The position numbers and the translations under genes were made by a program. Below, in pieces: positions 38,401 to 50,702 of a stretch of DNA of 64,000 bases; within the stretch, counting starts at the first letter, position 1; each line of letters opens with the position of its first letter. Source of the stretch: Globodera rostochiensis (lineage: Eukaryota; Nematoda; Chromadorea; Rhabditida; Heteroderidae); the NCBI GenBank assembly GCA_018350325.1, contig JAEVLN010000028.1, forward strand, positions 310,001 to 374,000, in the 5' to 3' direction. Under the pieces are notes generated by a model. That model did no database searches, was not told the origin of the DNA, and saw nothing but the letters and a program-made list of their open reading frames with translations.

Positions 38401-41400
38401 AATATATTATAATTTGTGATTAAATTCATATACTTGAAGTTCTGCAGAATACACATTTTTTTTAATGTCATTAAAATAGATTATTAATCCAAAATAAATT
38501 AATTTGCTCACTTTTCCTTCATATATTCTTCCTGCTCAAACTGAAAAATGTGCTGGTTGAAGTATGCTTGCAGCCGCTCGTTGGCATAATTGATGCACAA
38601 TTGTTCAAACGAATTCCATTGGGCACCAATGTCCTCAAATCCTGTGCTTTTTATAAAAATTTAGAAATAAATCTGCATAAAAAATGTTTTTTTTAAAAAT
38701 TATCTATAAAAAATAACCAAAAATATCCAGTATGCCGATGTAGAGACCATTTTTGCTAACGGCAGCGGATTCTCTGCGAATTAAGGAATCTAAAATTGAA
38801 AATTGAATTATTTAAAATTGTAAATTGATTTTTTGACACTTTTATAGACGGGGGGGGAGAGTTTTTCAATGCAAAACCATAGAGGGAGAGACCCTATACT
38901 TCTAAAAATAAGTTCTTTTTCCAAAATTTTAGATTCAAAAAGCCGCTCTAAATTATCATTTTTATTTTCTATTTACAAATTCATAATCATTTAAGCAAAC
39001 TTAAATGTAATGAATAAAATTTAAAACATTGTTAATTAATTTACGATTTATTCGCAGTACAATCCAATGAAACAAAGCGTTGTATAAACATTTTGCCATA
39101 GCATCACGAGTTTGAGTTGCTTCAGCCACTGAATAGCGAGTGATCAGGACGTCATGCTTTAGCACTGTTCGTCGCATTGTTAATGCCTTAAAATTTAAAT
39201 ACTTTATTAAATATTTCATTTTAATTAATTAATTTTATAATAATTTATATAAATCGCACTTGCGACAGTTGAGCTGCACGAATTGAGAGCAATGCCGAAA
39301 TGATGCCGACCATTTCCTCATTTTCAATGAATGCATTTTCGTCACTATGAAAACTTTTACGCTGAAATTCAAAAAGATTTTAAAATAAAATATTTAACTA
39401 ATTTTGCAAAAATGCCAAAATTTATAAACAGTGGAAATGATGCAAAAGATGAAAAACAACTAAATGTTCTTTTAATTTACAATTAAATAGCAAATTTAAG
39501 AAAAATTATTTTTTGAAAATTAAAACTTTAAAAGGTGAAAATCTCAAATTTATTACAAAAATTGACCTTGATGTATTCGATGTTGCCCAAAAGTAAAACT
39601 GCCGAAATCATTCCGTAAATTTTTTGCTGGGAATTCTCCGAAAATCCGACGGCACCCATCGCGTGTTTAAGCCGTTCAAACTCATGCTTTTCATTGCACT
39701 GATCGCAGGTGAAGTAGCTGTTCTGATTCAAATAATAATAGTCCTTGGGCTCCAGCAAAAAGTGGTCCTTGCGCTCGTGTTCAGTGGCACCCACCAACAG
39801 ATAGTAGAAAACGTGGTAATTCATAAAAAAATTTAAATTAAATTAAACAATTAAATCATAAAATTTATTAATTAATTTAAAAAACTAATATTTTATTCAA
39901 TTCTGTTTAAACACAAACCTTTCGCCAACGGCCTGCGATATGATTCTTGACTTTTCAAGCAGGTAAATTTCCACATTTGCTCCACAAACGATACCATTTT
40001 CTCGATAATTAACCTAAAAAATGTTTTAACTATTAAGCACAAAATATTTTTATCTGATCACCAATGTTCCCACTGATCAAAATTATGAAAAATCGATGAC
40101 TAATGAATGCCATGCCCTCTCTGACCTTGATGAATTTGCCGAAACGACTGCTGTTGTTGTTTTGCAATGTGACAGCGTTGCCGAACGCCTCGAGCACAGG
40201 GCCGGCGGCAAGAATTTGTTGCTCAATTGCTGCTTGATTACCCTTCTGACTGAGCGTGGTCAAATGATGAAGCAAAAAGTTGGCCGATTCAGTCTTTCCG
40301 GAGCCGGACTGAATTCAATAAATTTATTTTTGACTTTTCTGGGGGGAAGGGGGGGGGGGTTATTGCACTTCTGACTGAGCGTGCATAATTTTGGTGTCCA
40401 CCCCCCTTTCGTAAAAGAATATTTTTTAGGAAAATTGCGCGCAAAAAAAGTACACTGACATTTTGCTTTGGTGACATTTTGACTAAATATTTTTGAGTTT
40501 TAAATTCTTAAGCCGAGCATACCTTCCAATGATTTTGGGGATTCAAATTTTTTTGGCTATAACTGAATTTTTAAAGAAATAAAAAAACAATTTTGAGTGT
40601 TAAAATCACGGATTCCGTCTTTCGGAGCCCGACTGATAGTGAGTGTAAAAAATTTGAGATCGCCGATCGCTTTTTTTTCGACGCAATTCCCATCCCTGCT
40701 AAGTAGTTCCTAGCACTTGATCAGAAAAGAGCCCATGATCAGGCCATCACTCACTCACTTACTGCCTATGATCTGACATAATTTCATCAAAGTTTGAGAC
40801 TACCATTGTTAGATGTACTTCTATACTTACAGATAACTTTATGAATTCATCTTGAACACAAAAAATTTTAAATATTTACCTCGCCTGAGATGACCACCAC
40901 TTGGTTCTCTTTTTGGCGGATCAGATTATGGTAGGTTATATCGGCAATGGCAAACACTGTATGTAGAAATGGCATCAAATTAAAATATATATATATATAT
41001 ATTCAAAAACATGCCATGGGGAGGCAAAGTGCCCAACCGTCGGCTCTGACAGTACAGACGGGAATATTTGGGATTATAGATGGGGAAGAAGCTGAACGGG
41101 TTTACGGCAACGAGAATAGGGCCGATGTACGTATAGATTTTTCCTAAATAATTAATCTAAAATATTTTAATAACTGATATTACCGTTGTTAAATCGATCG
41201 CGCAGATTTTCGAGCAGAGTCTGCTCAGTCAATTCAGGCAGCACACAAAGATCCGCATATTCACGATCCTGATTTAAATTTTTTAATTTATTTATTTTTT
41301 ATTTTACCTGAGGTTGGGCAAGAAATTTGGCGAGAAATCTGTAATTAAAAATGTTCGCAATTAAGAATTGAATGGCATAAATTAAATTAAGGTAATAAAA

Positions 41401-42279
41401 TAAACACTTATGACAAATAAATCGCACGTATCGATGGCCGATGCGGTGGCCATCACCACCATGGACTGGTCCACGGAGCGGCGCTTCTTGCTTTTGAGCA
41501 CGAGGCGGTTGCGCGGCACGGACGGGTCCGTGTTCGCATCAGCGTCCGCGGAACCACGAGGCCACATGGTCTGTACGATCACCGGATACTCTGTTGAATC
41601 TTAATTGCACAAAATATATTTTATGAAAATGATCGGCACTAAAGAGTTCCAAAAAAAACGTATTTATCAAATACACTGTAAAGCAAATTATAATTTTTAA
41701 AATTAAATAAAAATTTTTGATAAAAAGTATAAATCAATGAATTTAAAACTTACAATTTCAAAAATTTAAAAATATGTTGGCACACCCATTTTTCTCTCCT
41801 TGTACGTCCTGCCGTCGAGCGTGCCCATTGTGTCGTACAGCTCGAAGTCCTCGTTGCTGCAGTTGATGAACTCTTCATAGTTTTCCCTCAACTCCAACAC
41901 TTTCTCCACCAGTTCCTCGGCAGTTGAACGTTTATGAAAATCAATGTTCAGCCGATGCTCTGCCTGATCAGGGTTGAATGAGAAGAGAAAAACTGAAAAA
42001 ACAGACTTTTTTTTATAGACATCTGTTTATGTTTTAAATAATTGTTGAGTTTTGGGGACTTGATTATTTTATATATGAAAACCCCAGCGATTATCGCCAT
42101 TTTACCGATCCCGGCACGAATCTTCGAATTACGAAATTTGAGAAAAAAGTTTTGAAATTACCTTTAAGCACGTAAAGGTGTGAGTCATCCACGGCCATTG
42201 TTATGGAGCGGCGTGGAAAAATCGATTTTGATCCGTTATGAGGTGATGGACAAATGCGGGCCGTCGAGTCGAGACTCAT
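29478..42279 (-). CDS. hum-7: Myosin IX: motor with C1 and RhoGAP domains (HUM-7)
   Basis: Unconventional actin motor that also switches off Rho GTPases. The proposed ATG is at 42279 ([14 protein letters not shown]). An N-terminal RA-like domain spans about 41790-42240. The motor runs from about 41340 to 35400: the P-loop [10 protein letters not shown] is split over an intron (40905/40313), then [20 protein letters not shown] and [10 protein letters not shown]. The actin-binding loop is at 36580-36680 ([16 protein letters not shown]), followed by [22 protein letters not shown]-type repeats lie at about 35650-35000 and an acidic D/E-rich linker at 34464-34688. A C1 zinc finger spans about 31870-31600 ([37 protein letters not shown]). 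The RhoGAP domain spans about 31440-30570 and has the catalytic arginine in EGIYRKSG and the SNLAVIFA motif. A coiled tail ends at a TAA (29478-29480). Over 25 exons; some are not placed exactly. Confidence 0.92.
32670..32762. repeat. Truncated relative of the 33054 element
   Basis: The right part, ending gacggggagCAACCCTA at 32762, matches the right part of the 33054-33262 element (gtcggggttcggagacgg shared). No TAGGG left end is visible, so this copy is left-truncated or rearranged. Confidence 0.6.
33054..33262. mobile_element. Miniature hAT-like element in a myosin IX intron, 209 bp
   Basis: Starts TAGGGTTG and ends CAACCCTA. A perfect 8-bp duplication CATCATAT flanks it at 33046-33053 and 33263-33270. 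The interior alternates gtcggggacga, ccgacta and aaaaaagtcgg words. Confidence 0.85.
33880..33975. repeat. GGTTAACGG-word repeat
   Basis: Contains ggttaacggg, cacccggttaacgg and gcggttaacggcg words and ends CCTACCCTA. The texture is that of the miniature elements, but I cannot define a left end or a duplication. Confidence 0.45.
37965..38040 (-). repeat. tRNA-like fragment, probably SINE-derived
   Basis: On the minus strand, GGTTATGGGTTCAAATCC is a good TpsiC arm/B-box. It is preceded by TGGCTTTCAAT and ATTGGTGATAA, spaced like D and anticodon arms. No matching 5' acceptor strand is visible, so it is not an intact tRNA. It lies in a myosin IX intron. Confidence 0.45.
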
Positions 42280-43684
42280 TTTCAATGTTAAAACATAAAT
42301 TTTGAAACTAACAAAACTGAATTGTATATGTACGTACAACAAAACAATTTTAAGCATTTAAAAAAAGAAAGGTGGCGCGGCGTTTTGATGACAAAAACTT
42401 AGGCGATTGCTGCTTGGCCAATCTGATTCGGATCGATCAGCCTTGATCAGACTTGTGTGTTTTTACGTTTTTTCCCCACTCTTGACGAAAGGCAGTGAAA
42501 GAGCCTTTCAGCTTTTACTCCCCCTCCCCTACCCCTAGAGCTTTCATCGAGAGTGTGGTGGAAAAGCACTCGTCCGATCGATCGTGATCAGCTCACTGCT
42601 GCTTCACCACCCGCCCGCCCACCCATTGACTTTAAGTGACGGAACGCAAAAAGGCAGAAATTTTTCAACGTGATCCGCCCCCTACAGATGGGCGCTTACC
42701 CTCTGGCTGGACGAGTCAACTTGGCTGGCTCCAGCAAACAAAGTCAGCAGTCCAACGGTAAATTACTGCAAGCAAAAGTTGCTGCTGGATGGGATGGATG
42801 AATTTCGTTCGAGAACGGCGCCTGCTGGTGATCATTTGGACACATTCCGATCACTGGGATTGCCTTCTCTAATCCATCACTTTTGGCCTCAAGGAATGGG
42901 CACTATTTTTAGCGAAAGAATTGTTTGCAAAAGTTAAAAATACGAGGAAAATGAGAAAGCGTAAAAATTCCTTATTTTTAAGAATTTTTTTAAAACATAT
43001 ATGACTTTTTTTGAGGCATATTTCTAGACGAAATTGTCGATTTTCGAACTTTTTGATTTTTAAAAGATAAGAATCGTCGGATGTTCTTGTCAAAGATTGG
43101 ATCGCATAAAGTCCCGTCACGTCCAACGACAGACGAAGTTTGTCTTTCAAAAATGGATGTGAGGAGAAGCATCGGAGATATTTTTTAAAACACTTACAAA
43201 TTAGAGCACTCTGAGATTACAATTTATTTATTTAAAATGTTTTTTACTTTTACTGTAAACACTGTTTGGATCGTTCGTTATATATTGAGATATCATTTTC
43301 CAATATATCTTTTTTTTAATTATCATTTTACTATCATTATGAATAAAGATTTGGATACGAAGTACACACATTCCATCTTAGCGAAGAACTTTTATTTTGT
43401 TGTCTCGAGAGTTGCTGCGGTTTTCGGGTCTTGACATCAATCGATTAATTCTTAATTTGTTTGCTCATATTATTCACCAAAAATTGTCGCTGCCTGATAA
43501 CAACAATTAGTGTCCGATGAGCTGAATGACAAAGTACAACAATTAATATTTAAAGCAAATTTCCCCTTATTTTGTAGTTAAATTTGAATTTGATCAAATA
43601 AAATTTATTAGAAATCATTTAAACAAATAAATTTGGGCCAACAAATGAACATAACGCCAATTTCAGCAATATAATTAATTGAGT
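42280..43684. promoter_or_regulatory. Divergent promoter region, myosin IX and epoxide hydrolase
   Basis: Both flanking genes start outward from here. A GC-richer patch (about 42400-42860) next to the myosin IX start has several TGATCA/GATCGATC words and C-rich blocks. It is likely the myosin promoter or 5' UTR (inference). From 42900 on the sequence is AT-rich. Confidence 0.4.
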
Positions 43685-45516
43685 ATGCCCACTGTGCTTC
43701 AATCAATTTTGCTTACAACCGCAATTTTGTCGTTGTCAATTTTTTGGACATTTTTTGCGATTGGCAAAACATTTGTCGATTGGTGGCACCACCGGGGAGC
43801 ATTTTTTGTGGCCAAAAAACATCTACGCCCAGCCTTGCTGAATCAGCCGGAATGGAAGCACAGATTCATCAAATTAAAGGTAGAAAAATTGGCGATTTAA
43901 TTTTAATCATAAAAAATGTTTTTAAAGAAAAATCCTGTGGTTTAGAAGCTTTGGATGATTTTTATATTTATCTAGTTTGATTAAGTTGTTGAATCTAAAT
44001 TGCCTAATTTTTTAAATGATATTTTGTTTGAATTTATATGAAATACGTAATATTTTTTTTTCAAAATGATTCTAAAATAAAAAATAAAACTTATTTAGCA
44101 GGTTCAACTGCATTATGTTGAAATTGTGGCAGGTGAATCGCATGAGACAAAGCCTGTGATGCTGTTTCTTCATGGATTTCCCGAATTTTGGTATTCCTGG
44201 CGCTTTCAAATGCGACACTTTTGTTCGAAATACAGGTGTCCCAGCATTAAATAGTAATTGTGATGATCCAAAGTCGAGCTTTTAGTATTTCGAACGTTGA
44301 CCCGGACCAGACAAAATATTTTGGAATACAAATACAACAAAATACTCATTATCAGAGTGCTGGCGGTCGATCTTCGTGGCTACAACGAATCGGACAAGCC
44401 AATCGGAGTCAAGCAGTACGACCTAGAACTGTTGTCCGCCGACATCATGGAACTGATCGAACGGCTGGGCAAGCAGGTGGTGCTGGTGGGCCATGATTGG
44501 GGCGGTGTCATCGCCTGGAACATCTCAATGGAGGTGCGCAATTACTGAACGGCACCTTTCAGTGTCATTAGATTTAAACATTTCAACTCCTTCATATAGT
44601 TGTCAATAACAAAAATAATTTTATCAATTCGAATTTCTAAAGCTCTTAATAAAGCAAATTTTCTCCATGGTTCAACCGAGAAACAGGGGAGCAATTTGTT
44701 GAATTCAAAAAAGCTTTTATGTAAATTCAAAGAAATAATAAAGAAAACCTAAATAAAAATTAGCTTATAGCGGCCTGAACTGCTTCAACGCTTGGTAGTG
44801 ATGAACGCGCCGCATCCAAAGGCTGCAACCAAAATGATGCGGACGCGCAGCTCACAACTGCTCAAATCTTGGCAAGCTCAGAGAATTAAAACTCCTTTTT
44901 ATTTAAAAATTTTTTTAGGTACATTTTCTTCTTCCAATGTCCTTGGCTGCCCGAACTTTCGCTATGGACTCGCGATTATGCCTTCTTTGAATCATGTTTT
45001 TTAGGCAAACAAATGGGACTGATTCACCGTGAAAATTTTACACAGGACGACCTTGAAGCATGGAAGCATGTTTTCTCAAAACCGAGTAAAATAATGCAAA
45101 ATATTATATGTTTTACGATTTTAATTTTTTAATTTATGATTATGACAATTTTTTGAAGACGCCCTCACTCCGCCACTCAATTTCTACCGGGCTTCAATGC
45201 GCGCTGTATACCGGAGGCAATTTGCTGCGGCAGTGCATCAAGTGTGTATATTTCGGATTCCCTCAAAAAATTTTTGGGGCTTTTTTGTTACCCAGATTTT
45301 TTGTGTATTTTGCAAAAAAAGTAAAATTTCATGTAGACCAAGACGTTGATCATCTGGGGCGAACAGGACGCCGCTTTGGACATGGAAGGTGCTGAATTGT
45401 CGGCACGTTTGTGCCGAGACGTGCAGCTTGAACTAATCCGGGACGCGTCTCACTGGGTGCAACAAGACGTGCCGGAACGCGTAAATGCCATCATGGAAGT
45501 GTGGCTTGCTGATTAA
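43685..45516 (+). CDS. Epoxide hydrolase, alpha/beta-hydrolase fold
   Basis: Opens epoxides to diols in the family. The ATG at 43685 is followed by an N-terminal membrane anchor (ILLTTAILSLSIFWTFFAIG). The core reads HGFPEFWYSWRFQ (oxyanion-hole HGxP, exon at 44102), then VLAVDLRGYNESDKP. Next is VLVGHDWGGVIAW, with the nucleophilic Asp in HDWGG. It continues LVVMNAPHP (44770), the cap region YAFFESCFLGKQMGLIH and NALTPPLNFYRASMRA. The catalytic acid is in LIIWGEQDAALD and the catalytic His in RDASHWVQQDVPERV. It ends at TAA 45514-45516. All three catalytic positions are intact. This resembles the EPHX3/4 group and the C. elegans ceeh proteins; the ortholog is not assigned. Confidence 0.9.
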
Positions 45517-46088
45517 GCAAAGATTGAGCATTTTGGACATTCTGATTAATTTATTCATAGTTACTTGACTGACAACTTTCATTATGACAAATTCATGTCT
45601 TAATGATCATGTTTCTCCAGTCCTGTACGTTTCAGTGACTTTGATCTACACAACTTAGTAGAAATTTTTTTGTTTAATTTTTTTTGCTCACTTTAGTCTA
45701 AAAAACTTTATACCATTCCAAAGCTCTAGTAATTAAAGTTATAATAAGCGCAGCTAATTTGTAAACGATTGGACGCTTCTTAAAGATATTTAATTAAAAT
45801 GCGCCATTTTGAGGGGTATTGAATCTAAAGTGTCCGGGCCCGTGTTAATCCATTACACTCGCAAAGTTAAATCTTATGCTATGTCCATCAATAATCTTTT
45901 TGTTGGGTTGGCACTTTGGTGGGTTGGCGCTTTGTTCAAGCATATTGTAGTTGCTTACACTCTTCTCGCCCAATCGAAACTCTGACATCAAATGAAAATT
46001 CATACAGGCAAGGAGGAAACCAACAATTTTTGTGTCATTAAATCGATTTTTCCGTTTAAATTCCATCCATCAAATTCCCTCCGTCCAT
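45517..46088. other. Convergent spacer; source of a repeated 3' flank
   Basis: Holds the 3' flanks of two converging genes. The stretch 45851-45960 (cgcaaagttaaatctta..., ...catattgtagttgcttac) has a clear second copy at 51600-51705. Confidence 0.6.
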
Positions 46089-47684
46089 TCACTTGTTGGG
46101 CTCACGCGGACCTTCGTTTGCCTCAACCATCCTGAAATAAGAAATTTCGAGATTTAATTTAATCGTAATTCCCCACCCGTCGCCGATGTGCGTGTCGTCA
46201 AAGCTAACGCCGAACCAATTCCATATGATGTCCCCAGTCAACTTCATCGCCTCCTTCTCCCACTTGGCCCATTTCGCCTCTTCTCGCCCAATCGGACAAC
46301 GCACCAACAGCCAATGGTATTTGTCGAAACGTCGCAATGTCAATCGCTCCCCCGTCCAATTGTTCTTCAGCTCAAATGGCACAATGTCAAAGTTAGAAGT
46401 TGCAAACAGACAGATGATAAAATTGACCGGCGGCTCAGAAGCATTGACAAATGACTAAAATGAAGGGAATAAGTAGTATTCTTAACCTGATTAAAAGAAT
46501 AAAAATAATTACCCCTTTGAGTCCTTCCATTAATGCCGCCGATTTAAAGTGATAATGAAGAATCTTCGGAAGATCATCTCCATGGGGAGTGATCAACCAT
46601 TTGGCCACGGCTTGGGCCGCTGAAGCATCGACGTTGTCTTCGGCCGGAAACTCGGGGAAAAGTCCGAAATTGATCGATCGGAGATTTGGGCAGTTGCGAA
46701 GAACGGCTGGTGAAAATTGTCGCAAACGGTCGAACAAAGGAAGACGAGGACGGTCGAACAAAGGAAGACGAAGTACGCTAATGTTGTCATTGACCAAAGG
46801 CCAAATCTTTTGCCAAATAATTTCCCAACTGCGGTTTTGGTCGTGATCGGTATGAATTGCAAAAGTAGGCCTGGAAGAGACGAAAAGTCGGCGGATGCGT
46901 TGAAGGAATTCGACGACGGTTTGGTCGATGTAACTAAATTATACAAAAGCATTAAAATATTGGGTTTTAAGATGGAAATTACCATATCGAAATACATTCG
47001 AATCCTATCACTTTGCCTGGAAGCGGTCCTTGAGGAATGGGCAGTCGTTTACCGGTGCGATATTTTAAAATTTCAGCGCCATTTCCTTTTGCGCGATAAA
47101 TGCCAAAATTGTCCAACGACCATTTCCTCGACTTGAAGTGCTCGTCCACCAAAGCGTCGAATCGATCACTGATCAGCGCTATTTTCAGTCCGACATCAAA
47201 AGGGCAAAGAAAAGCGAAGGCTTCGAACCAAACGTCGGCACAAATGAAACTGAAATTTTTATTGCTTTTGGTTTAAAGTCGTTAGATCTTTTCAGGGACG
47301 TAGGATCCGAATCTGGCCTCCCATTTCGCCCGATTTAACCCCGGATTCGAATCTGACCTCCCATTTCGCCCGATTTAACCCCGGATCGAATCTGATGTCT
47401 ACGCCAAATTTATTTGTTTGATTTTTTGAAATGGGCGGCACTAGCTTACTATTACCGAAAATCAAGCAAGCATTTGATAAAAATTTTAGATAAAATCAAA
47501 AATCTGATATCATGTGATCAGCACCCCCGAAAAATACCCGGATATAATTTTTTGCGTATGAAAAAAAAAAATTCGGGATCCCCATCTCTAGGATTAACTT
47601 GCGTTTGATTTCACGCTTCAGGAAATAAACTCACATTTCCTGCATTTGCTGTTGCTGCTCCTCTTCGCTTGCGTTGTCCGACAT
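46089..47684 (-). CDS. F-box-like protein of a cyst-nematode family
   Basis: The ATG at 47684 gives [17 protein letters not shown]. The next exon (about 47230-46990) reads [20 protein letters not shown], then [20 protein letters not shown], which has F-box spacing. It continues [80 protein letters not shown] and [19 protein letters not shown]. The TGA is at 46089-46091. F-box proteins recruit substrates to SCF ubiquitin ligases; that role here is inference. I recognise the wording as a large family in Globodera, from memory. A 24-bp direct duplication (46727-46774) repeats [16 protein letters not shown]. The first intron contains a 40-bp tandem repeat. Confidence 0.8.
47303..47396. repeat. 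40-bp tandem repeat, about 2.3 copies
   Basis: gaatctggcctcccatttcg and the following cccgatttaaccccgga recur with a period of 40 bases, inside the first intron of the F-box-like gene. A diverged single copy (aaatctgacctccttttcga) lies near 55830-55870. Confidence 0.8.
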
Positions 47685-48357
47685 TTTGTTTTGTTGAAAT
47701 CCAAATTGTTTTTAGAGTTCCGATGACGATTAGCTATCAATTTAATAATTATTTTTAGAGTATATTAATAAAAAGGTGTTAAATAGAAAAATTAATCAGT
47801 GCAAGAATTCGGGGGGGGGGGGGGGGGGGGGAGTCGATTCTCTTAGGTGTATCCTCCTTTTTATTGTAAAATGCAAAAAATTTTTTTTTGCGTATTCTGC
47901 TTCATTTTGGGAGGGAGGGGGTCGGCGGTGCCGATAGGAGCCGCGGGAGAAAATTTTAAAATGTGATGTCAATTTTTGGTCAACATTTTTCGGTGCATAT
48001 TTCGGCATTTTTGGCATATTTTGGTGTATACTTTGCCCTTTTTTGGTGCATATGGATCCGGTCTTAATTATTGGAATTGGAATGGATCTATTGCTTTCTC
48101 CATTCTTTTGAGATCCACATTTATTTGTCCCCGGTGGCGCCAGGGAATAATATTTATAATCAATAATATTATGTAATTGTCACTGAAATCAAGGATTGGA
48201 TAGGGGACACACAACACATGGAAATTGGAGGTCAGGGATGGACGGAAATTTTAAATGGCAAAGTGAATTTAAAACAAAAATTATTTGATTAAAATAATTT
48301 TAATGTCGTTTGAAATATTCACAATATTCAGTTTAAAAAAATTTAAAGACAATGTCA

Positions 48358-48543
48358 TGAAACAAAGCCCGGACTTGAGAACCGATCGAGATTTCGTCGA
48401 TATCGAAAAAAACATCAAAAAATTTTATCGGTAGAGATTTGCTCAAAATCACTGAAAACCACGAAAAAATCCTGAAAATATCGGAAAAATTAAGTTGATC
48501 GACTCGACCAGAATCTCGATCGTCCAGGCTCACTATGAAATTT
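48358..48543. repeat. CTCGATCG-word inverted repeat, copy 1
   Basis: The left arm has aaagcccggacttg and accgatcgagattt; the right arm has accagaatctcgatcgtcc and aggctcacta. The arms are imperfect inverted repeats. The 8-mers outside agree at five of eight positions. A relative lies at 59782-59958. Confidence 0.5.
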
Positions 48544-48579
48544 ATCAAATTGAAACTAGGAAGCATTGTTGTGCAGGTT

Positions 48580-49408
48580 ACCCGGGGCCAATCACAATTA
48601 CGAACGACAAACGACAGAGACAAACGATAAACGACAAATTTGTCGTCAGTATACGGCGTTTGTCGTTTATCTCCAATCACAATTCAAATTTTTGTCTTTT
48701 ATCGTTTGTCGTCTCAAATTTGTCGTTTGCGAATTGTCCCAAATTATCCTTTGGGAATTGTCCCAACTTTTCATTGTACATTCGTTCAAAATATTTTTCC
48801 TATTATTATAAGACTTAAGGCATTAAAATTAACTCAAATATTTTCTAATAGATCTAAAAATTAGCTATTTATCTAATTAACGTTTTTTTGAAAACACTCA
48901 AAAAACATTTTTTCCCCACAAATTGATTATAATTTGAATTTTCATCAAATATTTCATACAATTAGGGATGAGAAATTGTGCGGGTTTTTGTATTTTATAA
49001 ACATTAAAAATCACTCTACTTTGACAAATTATGAATTCTTAAAGTGATTTAGTCCACCCCAAAAAAATGAAAATCTGAATTTTTTAAATTATCATCTTAA
49101 AATTTAAAATAAATTTAGAAATTGTTTCCCCCGCCATAGTTGATAGAAAGTCGTAAAAAATCATTTACACTGTTCGGGGTTTGAACCCCCACCCGCCATA
49201 CTCACAGTCACCACCACTCAAAACGACAAATCTAGCGTTATTTTTGCTAATTGTGATTGACCGACAATTCAGACGATAGAGACAAACGACAAACCCAAAA
49301 ACGCCATAGTTGGACGACAAACGACATAATTTTTTTTCGTAACGACAAATTCGGAGACAAACGCCAAATTTGTCGTTTGTCGTTCGTAATTGTGATTGGC
49401 CCCCGGGT
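48580..49408. repeat. Long inverted pair around 0.7 kb
   Basis: The left arm, from 48580, reads acccggggccaatcacaatt acgaacgacaaacgac. The same sequence, reversed and with one extra G, ends at 49408. Both arms are followed inward by acgacaaa-word DNA that ends in a second CCAATCACAATT (48672; 49251 reversed). So two similar units of about 100-155 bp face each other across a spacer of about 570 bases. Confidence 0.75.
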
Positions 49409-49908
49409 GTCAAAACCGGGCGTTCAAAGTACCCCTTAAAAATAGTCATGCCGGCAAAATTGAAAAACTGGAGATATGGGATCGGGATTAGCCAAAGTGA
49501 CCCGAACGAGATCTCGGACCGGGATTCCCGTTAGAATCCCGGGCCAAAAAAAACACCCGGGTTCTCCTTGGCTTGGGATTGTTTAAAAATATCTAAGCAT
49601 AAGCACTAAAGTGGCCAAAATCAAGATTGTCAAAAAAGTTCTCCTTTTTTGGACCTTCATTGCCAATGATGCCCCGCACTGCTGATGTGCCAATTGGAAT
49701 TTGAAAATGGCCGACTTTTTGCTCTTCTTCAACAATAACACAACGCTTCTCAACGGGGCACACAGAAATCGATTTGCCAATACAAAACGTTCTCCACATT
49801 GGGAAACTCAATTGTGTTTATTAAATGTGCTTGATTTAACAATTCCCTTTTTAAAAATTTAAAAACAAAAGGGGCGGGGGGGGGGGGGTACGGTACTTGT
49901 CCCCAGGG

Positions 49909-50011
49909 TAGGGTTGTCGGTTCCGAACCAAACTGTAGAACCGGATTTTTTCGGTTCAGTTCTTTGGTTCGGTTCGGATAACCAAAGAATTCCGAGGAAC
50001 CGACAACCCTA
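49909..50011. mobile_element. Miniature hAT-like element, 103 bp
   Basis: Inverted ends TAGGGTTGTCGGTTCC and GGAACCGACAACCCTA are perfect over 16 bp. The flanking 8-mers are CCCCAGGG (49901-49908) and CCCCAGGT (50012-50019), seven of eight identical. The interior is ggttcggtt/ccgaacc words. Confidence 0.82.
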
Positions 50012-50654
50012 CCCCAGGTGCATACCTAACAAAGAAAAGGTTTGTGGTAGAAATGTGGGGGTAATCTACCTATCAGTGTGCCAAGTTTTATACAGAAACT
50101 CGACGGACACTTGGGGGCCCTCCCTTTATAAGGGGCAGGAGGAGTACGTGACACCCACCATTTTCCCGTTCCAAGAAATTTTTGTTTTTGAAAACTTTGG
50201 AGGCGGTCTTAACAAAATCGTCATTTGCTGCTGGTGCCGCTATCTGCACCTCCAGACCCATGAAAGCATTTTTTTTACCATCCAACTCCACGTTGTGCAC
50301 TGGGTTCGGATAATCGGGTTGGGGCCGGGCGGGCTTTTTTCCGGGCAGCCCGAAAGTGGCCGGGCGGGCTTTGCCGGGCGAATATTTTTTGGTTTTTCTT
50401 CCGGGTGGGCTTTCCGGGCGGGCTTTTTTTTTATTTTTCGTCCGAGCGGGCTTTGCCGGGCGAATACCGGGCTTTAGCCCGGATTTCGGAAAAATTCCGA
50501 ATATCGGGCGAATATCTGAAATTTTTTTTGAACAGCATAAAGTTAAAAAATTCTCCGGATTTGGCACTTTTTGAATTTTTCAACATATGTACAAGTTTTA
50601 TTGAGAGTTCTGCTTCACTTTCGGGGGCAGGGGAGGAGTCGGCGGTGCCGATAG

Positions 50655-50702
50655 TAGTGCTGCACGAGACCTAAAATTTTCCGAGACTCTCGTGCAGCAC
50701 TA
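50655..50702. mobile_element. 48-bp hAT-like insertion nested in a repeat
   Basis: Perfect 15-bp inverted ends TAGTGCTGCACGAGA and TCTCGTGCAGCACTA surround 18 bases. A perfect 8-bp duplication GCCGATAG lies at 50647-50654 and 50703-50710. The interrupted sequence, ggtgccgatag|gcgccgcc, occurs uninterrupted at 62472-62500 and in related forms at 47921, 52171, 61036 and 62211. Confidence 0.9.

Noticed and set aside
50088..50567. 159-codon minus-strand frame with ARPE/KPARP repeats
   Set aside because: It is a translation of CGGGC-word repeat DNA at the left arm of the 50301 element.
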